From: an uncultured Candidatus Entotheonella sp.
Lineage (GTDB): Bacteria > Tectomicrobia > Entotheonellia > Entotheonellales > Entotheonellaceae
Length of the DNA: 64,000 nt
Reading direction: 5' to 3'
Assembly: GCA_958295825.1 (NCBI GenBank)
Contig: OY282375.1
Coordinates: 1,411,489 to 1,475,488 of the forward strand
The notes beneath the pieces were generated by a model. That model was not told the DNA's origin. It saw nothing but the letters and a program-made list of their open reading frames with translations, and searched no databases. The translations under genes and the position numbers were made by a program. Numbering within the stretch: position 1 is the stretch's first letter; each line of letters starts with the position of its first letter. Positions 45,002 through 52,289 of this stretch are shown here, in pieces.

Positions 45002-46051
45002 TCAGGGTGAATCAATTGGTTGGGTGATGGCTTGCGCTTTGGAGCCGAGCCACGGCGGAATGACGCTCCCGAACCCGCCGGCGGGACCGCCGGCCGCCAC
45101 GACGAGCAAATCGTCAGCGATGCGCAGGGCGGTGAATTCCTGATCGGGTCCGCCGCTGCGGTTGACGATATTGGTCTTGCCGACCGTCGCCCACTGCCGC
45201 CGCAGCACCCGTGCGGCGCGAAAGATATACTCGCGCACGTCGCTTTTCTGCCAGCCGGCAGCAACAAGCAACTCCCGCAATTGCTTCGGAATGACCAGGA
45301 AGTAGCTGCCGGACCACACTGAATACGTCAGCATGTTGTGTCGCATCTCAGCCGCGAAGGTGTCGAGGATTTCCTCCGGATCGTGCGTCCACTCGTTCAT
45401 GATCTGGCGTGGCGGCGCCACCGACATGACGGTGACCGCTGACGCACCGGCCGGTACGCCACGCTCCTGCGCCAGCGGCAGCCACGGGCTGTCCTCTTCG
45501 TCCTCGGCGATGCAGAAGGCGAACTTGCCCGGATGGCCGAGGGTTGAACGGTCGAGTTGGCCGGGAATGCAGTCGAGGAGATTGATCAATACCAGCCGCA
45601 CCGTGCGGCCGATGGTGGCGTTGGCGCGGTTGCCGTTAGCCAGCACGTTGTGCGTAGCGTTCATGCCGATGGCGCCGCGCACCGGGCCGTTGACCACAAT
45701 GAAGGGCGCGCTGCCGCCCGTGCTCGCCGTGCTGCCGTGCATGTTGAACCGTTCCTGGCACATGGCCCGCAACACCGCCACCACCACCGGCATGTAATCC
45801 GGCCGGCATCCCGCCATCACGGCGTTGATCGCCACCTTTTCGGCGGTCAGCGGGCGTTGCCGCACACGCTCTACGCCTATCACGTCATCCGCATCCAAAC
45901 CAGCCGTCCGCAAGCACGCCGCAACGCGTTCCGCGGTTGGTGGTACGATAGGCAGGCCGTCGGTCCACCCTTGTTCCTGGTAGAACTCGTTGGCTTCAAA
46001 AGCGTCAGCCACGTTGTAGGTGGCCGCTTGCAGTTGAGCGGGATGCGTCAT
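45002..46051 (-). CDS. Conserved protein coupled to the UGSC selenoprotein, unknown function
   Basis: 349 residues. Conserved-looking stretches are EFYQEQGWTDGLPIVPPTAE, TAEKVAINAVMAGCRPDYMP, MHGSTASTGGSAPFIVVNG and NATIGRTVRLVLINL, the last two glycine/serine-rich as in a cofactor- or phosphate-binding site. No signal peptide or membrane segment. It lies between comA and the UGSC gene, 18 bases from the latter. I recall this type of protein as a regular partner, or N-terminal fusion partner, of UGSC domains, so the two likely form one enzyme. Reaction unknown. Confidence 0.75.
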   Translation of the reverse strand: MTHPAQLQAATYNVADAFEANEFYQEQGWTDGLPIVPPTAERVAACLRTAGLDADDVIGVERVRQRPLTAEKVAINAVMAGCRPDYMPVVVAVLRAMCQERFNMHGSTASTGGSAPFIVVNGPVRGAIGMNATHNVLANGNRANATIGRTVRLVLINLLDCIPGQLDRSTLGHPGKFAFCIAEDEEDSPWLPLAQERGVPAGASAVTVMSVAPPRQIMNEWTHDPEEILDTFAAEMRHNMLTYSVWSGSYFLVIPKQLRELLVAAGWQKSDVREYIFRAARVLRRQWATVGKTNIVNRSGGPDQEFTALRIADDLLVVAAGGPAGGFGSVIPPWLGSKAQAITQPIDSP

Positions 46052-46127
46052 GGCTGAATCCTCAAGGCCGCGGGGATTGGGGTACTCAAGCGGGGAGTCA
46101 AACCAGATACGAATGGGCGAGCGGGAA

Positions 46128-46901
46128 TCAGTGGTGCTCTTTCAGGGTATCGGCGCGCAGGCCACTGCGGAGCGTCTCGACGGGGATGACCTCGGAGGGG
46201 GGGATGTTGCCGACGTTGACGTGGTTTCCGTAGTGCTTGAAAAACCACGTTTGCTGCTTTTTCTGCGGCGCTTCAAAGATGAGGTTCTGAAGGCCGATGG
46301 CGTGAACGATCTGATCGACTTCCTGCGACTGCACGTCGCCTTCCGCATCAAACACGCCGACCGTGCCGGTTTCGCGCCCCTCGATAATGATCTTCCACGT
46401 CCCGGCGTCGAGTTCCGCTCTGGCTTGGGCGATGCGCTCGTCAACGCCGAGCTCGCTGTCCTCGCGCGGGGACTTTTTGCCGATTTCGGACAAGACGCAT
46501 AGCTGGTGCTTTCTGGCTTGGCGGATCAACTCCAGCTTGGCCGCGTGCGACATCGTCACGGTGCCGTCCGAGATTTCGACACAGGTGAAGCCAAGTTGCT
46601 TGATCTCCTTGAAAAATTCCACTGCGCAATTCTGGGCGACGGCCACTTCCAGCAGGGTGCCGCCGGGGCAAACGTAAATCCCGTTGTCGTGCAAGATGTG
46701 AATCTTGGCCCGCAGCCGCTCGGCGGCGAACAGCCGCGACGTGCCCCAGCCGAACTTGACGATATCGACGTAGGGTGCGGCGTCCGCCATGAAGTCCTGC
46801 AGTTGCATCACCCCCAGGCCCTTGTCGAGAACGGAGGTCAACCCCTGCTCACGCGGTTTCTTCGTTCGGACGGGGAGGGAGATAAAGTCATAGGCGTGCA
46901 T
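46128..46901 (-). CDS. comA: Phosphosulfolactate synthase (ComA family)
   Basis: 257 residues, the family size. GLTSVLDKGLGVMQLQDFM, YVDIVKFGWGTSRLF, VCPGGTLLEVAV, FTCVEISDGTVTM and KIIIEGRETGTVGVFD are typical of ComA barrels. The enzyme adds sulfite to PEP to give phosphosulfolactate, first step of coenzyme M or sulfolactate synthesis. It heads a minus-strand unit with the 349-residue protein (76 bases away) and the UGSC selenoprotein. No comB or comC is in the window. Confidence 0.9.
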   Translation of the reverse strand: MHAYDFISLPVRTKKPREQGLTSVLDKGLGVMQLQDFMADAAPYVDIVKFGWGTSRLFAAERLRAKIHILHDNGIYVCPGGTLLEVAVAQNCAVEFFKEIKQLGFTCVEISDGTVTMSHAAKLELIRQARKHQLCVLSEIGKKSPREDSELGVDERIAQARAELDAGTWKIIIEGRETGTVGVFDAEGDVQSQEVDQIVHAIGLQNLIFEAPQKKQQTWFFKHYGNHVNVGNIPPSEVIPVETLRSGLRADTLKEHH

Positions 46902-47049
46902 TCAACTCTCCTTGGTTTAACGGATGCCGCAGATGGTTGGTCATGCCTCCCTATTCGCATTGCAGCGACTTGTTCGGACTGCCCTTAATACCATTCTGAA
47001 CCTGTTGCATCCGGCCAGTAGACCATATTCCGGCATCCGTGTCGAGGCT

Positions 47050-48096
47050 CTACGCTTCCTGATGGAGCTGCACCTTGATGGAGCCGGTGGTCTTATCGTA
47101 GGCGGTATCGAAGCCTTGTTGAATCTCGTCCAGCGAAAAGACGTGGGTTACCATGGGTTGCAGGGGCGCCTTGCCGGAGAACAGCATGTTGATGGCCAGC
47201 TCGTAGTCGTGCTGGCCGTTCAGGATGCCGTAGCACGACGAAAAGAGGATGGCTTGCTCCTTGAGAAGGGGTGGCAGCCAATCCAGCGTGACGGGCCGTC
47301 GGAAGCCGCCCAGGATGACGATGCGGCCCTGCATGCGGGTTACGTCAATGGCTTGCTCCAAGGTATCGCCGTTCCTGCCGCCGACGGTTTCGATAGTCAG
47401 GTCGGCGCCGCGTCCGTCGGTCGCGGCCTCGACTGCTTCCTTGAGGTCCGCGCCATCCGGCGGCAGAACGTCGTCGGCCCCGAGGCGTTTCGCCAACTCT
47501 CCCTGCTGGGCGTGGCGGGCGGTGACGAGAACCCTGCCGGCACCCAATGCCCGGGCGGCTGCGACGGCGGTCAGACCGATGCTGCCGGCGCCCAAAATCA
47601 CCACGGTTTCGCCGCCTTGCATCTGGCCGCGGCGAACGCCGTGTACCGACACGGCGAGCGGCTCGACCAAGGCGCCTTGTTCCCACGACATACCGTCGGG
47701 CAGCGGGTAGCAGCCGATGGCGCGGCGCTTCATATACTCGGCAAATCCGCCGCCTTCGTTTTCCGCCTTGTTGAGGCACTGACGGAATTGTCCCTGCCGG
47801 CAATACCAGCACTGCGCGCAGGCCAGCCCGTGCCCGATCGTTTCGACCGCCACCCGCTGCCCGAGCAGGCCGCTTTCTACCCGGCTGCCGACTTCGACGA
47901 TTTCGCCCGCGACCTCGTGACCAAAGGGGATGGCGTCGGGTTCGGTTTTGTCGGCGTTCATGAGCAGGTCGGAGCCGCAGATGCCGGTGGAACGGACGCG
48001 GATGATAACGTCCTCGGGGCCGGGCTCCGGGGCGGGGAAGTCGGCCAGCGTCATGGCGTCGTCGCCGTCGAAGAAAGCGGCTTTCATCATGGGCAT
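47050..48096 (-). CDS. Zinc-dependent medium-chain alcohol/polyol dehydrogenase
   Basis: 348 residues from ATG 48096 with GGAAGGA upstream. Catalytic zinc ligands lie in GICGSDLL and PFGHEVAGEIVEVG. The structural zinc lobe has four cysteines in CAQCWYCRQGQFRQC. The NAD(P) motif is VVILGAGSIGLTAVAAARALG. Substrate (alcohol, sorbitol-like polyol or L-threonine) not determined. An open frame continues upstream to 49275 but is antisense to the NHL gene. It is divergent from that gene. Confidence 0.92.
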   Translation of the reverse strand: MPMMKAAFFDGDDAMTLADFPAPEPGPEDVIIRVRSTGICGSDLLMNADKTEPDAIPFGHEVAGEIVEVGSRVESGLLGQRVAVETIGHGLACAQCWYCRQGQFRQCLNKAENEGGGFAEYMKRRAIGCYPLPDGMSWEQGALVEPLAVSVHGVRRGQMQGGETVVILGAGSIGLTAVAAARALGAGRVLVTARHAQQGELAKRLGADDVLPPDGADLKEAVEAATDGRGADLTIETVGGRNGDTLEQAIDVTRMQGRIVILGGFRRPVTLDWLPPLLKEQAILFSSCYGILNGQHDYELAINMLFSGKAPLQPMVTHVFSLDEIQQGFDTAYDKTTGSIKVQLHQEA

Positions 48097-48288
48097 GAGT
48101 ATTCCTTCCGTGGCTTGGGTGGCAATGGCGTGGCAGTTTGGGCAGGTGGTGTCGGAGGGCGCACCATACGCGCTTCCCGCCGGGTTTGCAAGTGCGGCTC
48201 GGCTTGTTGCGCCAAGTCGCCTTTGCCATAATGGGCCGCGCGGCAAGGCGGGATCGTTGATCACATGAACCACAAAGGAGAGAGCGGC

Positions 48289-49248
48289 ATGGCGACGCTG
48301 TTGGGAAGTGGCGATTTTCAGTACGAGGTTGACGTCGCCTGGGGCAAGCTGCCCGACGGGTGGGCCTACAAGGAGGCAGCGGCGGTCGGCGTGGACCCCA
48401 ATGACAACGTCTACGTGTTCAGCCGGGGCGACCATCCCATGATCGTCTTCGACCGCCACGGCAACTTCCTGCGCTCCTGGGGCGAGGACCTGTTCGTGCG
48501 CGCCCACGGCATCACCATGGGGCCTGACGAATCGATTTATTGCACGGATGACGGCGACCATACGGTTCGCAAGTGCACCTACGACGGCAAGGTGCTGCTG
48601 GAACTCGGCGTGCCGGGCAAGGCGGCCGCGATGCACAGTGGCAAGCCGTTCAACCGCTGTACTCATATCGCCCTGTGCCCGGATACCGGCGCCATCTACG
48701 TGGCCGACGGCTACGGCAACTCGTGCGTGCACAAGTACGACCCGAACGGCAAACTGCTCTTTTCGTGGGGCGAGGCGGGCACCGATCCCGGCCAGTTCAA
48801 CATCGTGCACAACATTTGCACGGACAAAGAGGGCTACGTGTACGTTGCCGACCGCGAGAACCATCGCGTGCAGGTGTTCGACCGCAACGGCAAGTACGAG
48901 ACGGAGTGGACCAACGTGCACCGCCCCTGTGGCCTGTTCATGAGTAGCGGCGACGCGGAACTGTGCTACATCGGCGAGCTGGGCTCGGGCATGGCGGTGA
49001 ACGCCACGCACCCGAACCTCGGCCCGCGTATCGCCATCCACAACCGCAAGGGCGAAGTCATCATGCGGCTGGGCGACGACACCAAGGGGGCCGGCGAAGG
49101 GGCGGCCCAGTTTCTGGCGCCGCACGGTGTGACGGTTGATTCGCACGGCGACATCTACGTCGCGGAGGTGTCCTGGACCAGTATCGGCCAGCATCAGAGC
49201 CCGCCGCGCGAAATGCAAACGCTGCGCAAGCTGATAAAGCGTTCCTAA
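48289..49248 (+). CDS. NHL-repeat beta-propeller protein
   Basis: 319 residues from ATG 48289, preferred over ATG 48265 because AAAGGAG sits just before it. NHL-type blades are visible: AAVGVDPNDNVYVFSRGDHP, HGITMGPDESIYCTDDGDHT, TGAIYVADGYGNSCVHKYD, KEGYVYVADRENHRVQVFD and GVTVDSHGDIYVAEVSW. No signal peptide. The family includes peptidyl-amidoglycolate lyase-like and binding propellers; substrate unknown. First gene of a plus-strand run to 50411. Confidence 0.88.
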   Translation: MATLLGSGDFQYEVDVAWGKLPDGWAYKEAAAVGVDPNDNVYVFSRGDHPMIVFDRHGNFLRSWGEDLFVRAHGITMGPDESIYCTDDGDHTVRKCTYDGKVLLELGVPGKAAAMHSGKPFNRCTHIALCPDTGAIYVADGYGNSCVHKYDPNGKLLFSWGEAGTDPGQFNIVHNICTDKEGYVYVADRENHRVQVFDRNGKYETEWTNVHRPCGLFMSSGDAELCYIGELGSGMAVNATHPNLGPRIAIHNRKGEVIMRLGDDTKGAGEGAAQFLAPHGVTVDSHGDIYVAEVSWTSIGQHQSPPREMQTLRKLIKRS

Positions 49249-49296
49249 AGGCAGCGGAACGCGAAATGAGCGCATCGAGAAAAGGCGAGGGGAAAT

Positions 49297-49560
49297 ATGA
49301 TCGGAACGCCCCTGACGCTGGACGCACTGGCGCAGGCTGGCGCAACGCTCGTTGTCGGGCTATTGCGATGCGCCCTGATTGTGGCGGGGCTAAGGCAAAT
49401 GCGCTTGGCTTCGGCGGCGCGTGACCGGCAGATGGATAACCAGCATGCGGAAAATATGGCGGCGTTGAGTACTTTGGCGGCTGGCATGCAAGCCGCGGTC
49501 AAGAGTCTTGAGACGGTAATCGAACGAACCGGCGGAACCGGAAGGGGAAGGATGGGGTGA
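49297..49560 (+). CDS. Small single-pass membrane protein, unknown
   Basis: 87 residues with AGGGG upstream of ATG 49297. One hydrophobic segment at about 15-31 (ATLVVGLLRCALIVAGL), then a charged, possibly coiled helix. The stop overlaps the GTG of the next gene (GTGA), implying coupling. No family recognised. Confidence 0.5.
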   Translation: MIGTPLTLDALAQAGATLVVGLLRCALIVAGLRQMRLASAARDRQMDNQHAENMAALSTLAAGMQAAVKSLETVIERTGGTGRGRMG

Positions 49561-50411
49561 GCGAACACGAGGAGACAGCGGAAATGCCCCTGAATGCTCA
49601 AGTGCAGGATCACGTCGCGGTAGTGGCAAGCCAGACAGCCCTGATGGCGCAGTCGTATGACGAGTGGTCCGAGTCTGATTGGCAACGTGATACCTTTTGC
49701 TCGGATTGGACGGCGGCGGACGCGGTGGCGCATCTGGTGACCGGGGCCGACTTCTACACACAGGTCATCGAGTCGGGTCGTACCGGTCAGCCCGGCAAGC
49801 CGTGGGGCGTTACGAACGTCGAGGAGTTTCGTGTTGCGCGCGGACATGCCGGCAAGAAACTGACGACGGCCGGTCCGGCGGCCGTGTTGCAGGCGTTTTC
49901 GGACAGCGCTGCAGCGCTGCAAGCCGTGCTGGAGTCGCTGCAAGGCAGGGAACTGTCGGAGCTGGCCTGGCATCCGCGCGGGCTGGTGCCGATAAGCGGC
50001 TGGATCGGCATGCGGCTCATCGAACTGGGCATCCACGACTGGGATATTCGCCAACCACACGAACCCGACGCTGGGTTGTCGTCCATCGTTTTGCCGGCGC
50101 TGCTGGAAGTCCTGCCGGACATGCAGACGCAGTTTCTCGGCCAACGCGCCGGTGACGAGCTTGCCGGCACGTTTGGCTTCCAAACTGGCGACGCGTCGTG
50201 GGGAATTCGCTTGCAAGGTGGCACGGCGTCCTACCTGCCCGAGGCGCCACCCGACTGCGATGCCTGCCTGCATGCCGACGCCGAAAGTATGATCCTGCTT
50301 ACCATGGGCCGCGCTGACCTGGAGGCGAAACGAGCTGGCGGCACCCTGACGGTGACCGGCGACGCCGACCAGGGCCAGCGGCTTTGCTCTGCCCTGTTCC
50401 GGGCGTTTTAG
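49557..50411 (+). CDS. Maleylpyruvate isomerase-like (MDMPI/DinB-fold) protein with SCP2-like C-terminus
   Basis: 284 residues from GTG 49557, or 275 from ATG 49584, which has its own GAGGAG. The N-terminal four-helix domain has DWTAADAVAHLVTGADFYTQ and RLIELGIHDWDIRQ, which hold the histidines and glutamate of the MDMPI/DinB metal site. The C-terminal 100 residues (DCDACLHADAESMILLTMGR) resemble SCP2/MDMPI-C. Family members are thiol-dependent (mycothiol, bacillithiol or glutathione) S-transferases or isomerases; the exact thiol and substrate are unknown. Confidence 0.8.
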   Translation: MSEHEETAEMPLNAQVQDHVAVVASQTALMAQSYDEWSESDWQRDTFCSDWTAADAVAHLVTGADFYTQVIESGRTGQPGKPWGVTNVEEFRVARGHAGKKLTTAGPAAVLQAFSDSAAALQAVLESLQGRELSELAWHPRGLVPISGWIGMRLIELGIHDWDIRQPHEPDAGLSSIVLPALLEVLPDMQTQFLGQRAGDELAGTFGFQTGDASWGIRLQGGTASYLPEAPPDCDACLHADAESMILLTMGRADLEAKRAGGTLTVTGDADQGQRLCSALFRAF

Positions 50412-50557
50412 CCTTTTTGAGCCGTATAATAAGAGCTTGGCCGGAATTCCTGTCAGACGACACGCCAGACAAGATCATTGCCGTTCGGATCGGAAAATAG
50501 GGTTCCAGGTGATCAATTCAAACCACTAGGGTCGGCGTTTCTCGGAGAAAGAGAAAG

Positions 50558-51241
50558 ATGGCCACCATTAACACCATCGAAGACCTGATCCAACTGCTGG
50601 ACGACAATCCCCACTGGGTCGAAGCCCTGCGTGTCCGGCTGCTGACCCGTGAGCTGATTGAACTGCCTGAAAAATTTGCCAGATTTGTCGAGGCTACCAA
50701 TCAGCGCTTTGACAGGATCGAAGGACGCTTTGACAGGGTTGAGGAGCGCCTAGGCGGGGTCGAAGGACGCCTGGACAGGGTCGAGGGGCGTTTGGACAGG
50801 CTTACGGACGACGTGGGCATCCTCAAGGGCGCCCACGCCAGAAGTACCGCGCTGCGGCAAGCCGACATGATTGCCGAGGACATGGGGCTTACCCTGGTGC
50901 GCGTCCTGTCACGGGACGACCTCCGTGCATTGACTCCCTCCCAAGGCGTTGCGGACATTCCCGCCAGCCACCTGCGCAGTTTCCGCTTGGCCGACTTGGT
51001 TATAGAAGCCGCGAACGAGAATGGCGAAACGTCCTTTGTCGCCGTGGAAATCTCCTTCACCGTGAACGGACGGGACACCGCAAGAGCCGTGCGCAATACC
51101 GGTTTCCTGTCACGCTTCACCGGCAGGCCGGCGCGTGCCGCCGTGGCGGGCGCGCGCTTGGACGAGCGCATCCGCGACCGCCTCGAATCGGAAGATGTGT
51201 TCTGGTACGAGCTGAGCCCGGAGAGCCTGGACGCCGAATAG
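50558..51241 (+). CDS. Coiled-coil protein with PD-(D/E)XK-like C-terminal domain
   Basis: 227 residues. The first 45 residues are helical (INTIEDLIQLLDDNPHWVEAL). A coiled coil of RFDRxEGR heptads follows at about 48-85. The C-terminal part has LADLVIEAANENGETSFVAV followed by EISFTVNGRDT, a D...E-x-(S/T) core as in restriction-like nucleases. Such proteins are frequent orphan genes in cyanobacteria and sponge symbionts. Function unproven; its coiled coil resembles the relic at 15542. Confidence 0.7.
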   Translation: MATINTIEDLIQLLDDNPHWVEALRVRLLTRELIELPEKFARFVEATNQRFDRIEGRFDRVEERLGGVEGRLDRVEGRLDRLTDDVGILKGAHARSTALRQADMIAEDMGLTLVRVLSRDDLRALTPSQGVADIPASHLRSFRLADLVIEAANENGETSFVAVEISFTVNGRDTARAVRNTGFLSRFTGRPARAAVAGARLDERIRDRLESEDVFWYELSPESLDAE

Positions 51242-51303
51242 CCGTAAGCGTTCAAATTCAGACCTTTCCTGAGAACTCAGAACCCCAGACCGAGGAAGCA
51301 ATT

Positions 51304-52203
51304 TTGCTGGATCATCGGGTGTTGCAAAGCCTGTTGGACGCGCATCGTGAGGCCGTGGGCCAACCGGTGCGCGCCTTCGACATCGGGGGGCGTCCGTTTG
51401 ACTTCAACCGCTTTCGCTATCTGGTGGGCGTGATCAACCTGTCCATCGATTCGTGGTACCGGGAGAGTGTCTGCGGAACCACAGAGGAAGCCATCGCCCG
51501 CGCCGAGCAGTTGTACCAGGACGGCGCGGACATCATCGACGTGGGAGCCGAATCGACCTTGCCGGAGGCGCGACAGGCCGACGTCGCGCAGCAACTCGAC
51601 CGCCTGCTGCCGGTGGTGGAGGCGCTGAAAGCGCGCCGGTTGCTGGTGTCAGTGGAAAGCTATTACCCGGAGGTCCTGGAAGCCTGTGCCCGCGCCGGGG
51701 CCGACATTTTCAACATGACCGGCACCCGTTACGGCGACGACATCTTCCGGCTGGCTGCCGACTACGATGCGGCGGTCATTCTGTGCTATGTTCAGGGTGA
51801 CACCGTACGCGACGTGTCGGACTTTCGGTTTCACGACGACATGACGGCCGAAGTCGGCGACTACTTCCGCGCCTTCACTGCCCGCGCTGCCGGCCTCGGC
51901 GTCAGCAAGTGTTTCATTGATCCGGGGCTGGGCTTCTACTATCGCAATTTGCAGGACAGCCGCCTGCGCATCAACTACCAGCTCAACACCTTCCTGAATT
52001 GCTTCCGCCTGCATACATTGGGCTACCCGACGTTCAACATCCTGCCACATGCCCCCGAAGTTTTTCTGGAGGACGAGCGCCGTTCCGCCGAGCCGTTTTT
52101 CAGCGTGCTGGCCCTGCTGGGCGGCACCCACGTGATTCGCTCGCACGAAATTCGCACGGTGCATCGCGTTCGTCAGGTAATGGCGTTGTACCAGCCTGCC
52201 TGA
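51304..52203 (+). CDS. Pterin-binding (dihydropteroate synthase-like) TIM-barrel protein, non-canonical
   Basis: 299 residues from TTG 51304 with GAGGAA upstream. The barrel shows VGVINLSIDSWYRES at the position of the DHPS loop and GADIIDVGAESTLP, which fits the pterin-binding family. However, the usual TPDSFSDGG loop and the IDT-K region are changed (VSVESYYPEVLEA). It may therefore act on a methyl-pterin or another ligand rather than make folate. No other folate genes are near. Confidence 0.7.
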   Translation: MLDHRVLQSLLDAHREAVGQPVRAFDIGGRPFDFNRFRYLVGVINLSIDSWYRESVCGTTEEAIARAEQLYQDGADIIDVGAESTLPEARQADVAQQLDRLLPVVEALKARRLLVSVESYYPEVLEACARAGADIFNMTGTRYGDDIFRLAADYDAAVILCYVQGDTVRDVSDFRFHDDMTAEVGDYFRAFTARAAGLGVSKCFIDPGLGFYYRNLQDSRLRINYQLNTFLNCFRLHTLGYPTFNILPHAPEVFLEDERRSAEPFFSVLALLGGTHVIRSHEIRTVHRVRQVMALYQPA

Positions 52204-52244
52204 GTTCCCGTCCTGGATGTCTGGTTACAAGTCGGCAAAGGCCA

Positions 52245-52289
52245 GTAGAATGTCGGATTATGCTTTCGCTAAGCCGACCTGCATTCTAC
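52245..52289. terminator. REP-like hairpin at the junction of convergent genes
   Basis: GTAGAATG...CATTCTAC outer arms and TCGG-TTA/TAA-CCGA inner arms around TGCTTTCGC. It overlaps the stop codon of the M3 peptidase gene and follows the pterin-binding gene. Same sequence family as 22666-22689 and 61925-61950. Confidence 0.65.

Noticed and set aside
48097..49275. Upstream extension of the alcohol dehydrogenase frame to 49275
   Set aside because: It runs antisense through the NHL gene and resembles no known N-terminus. ATG 48096 has a good ribosome site.
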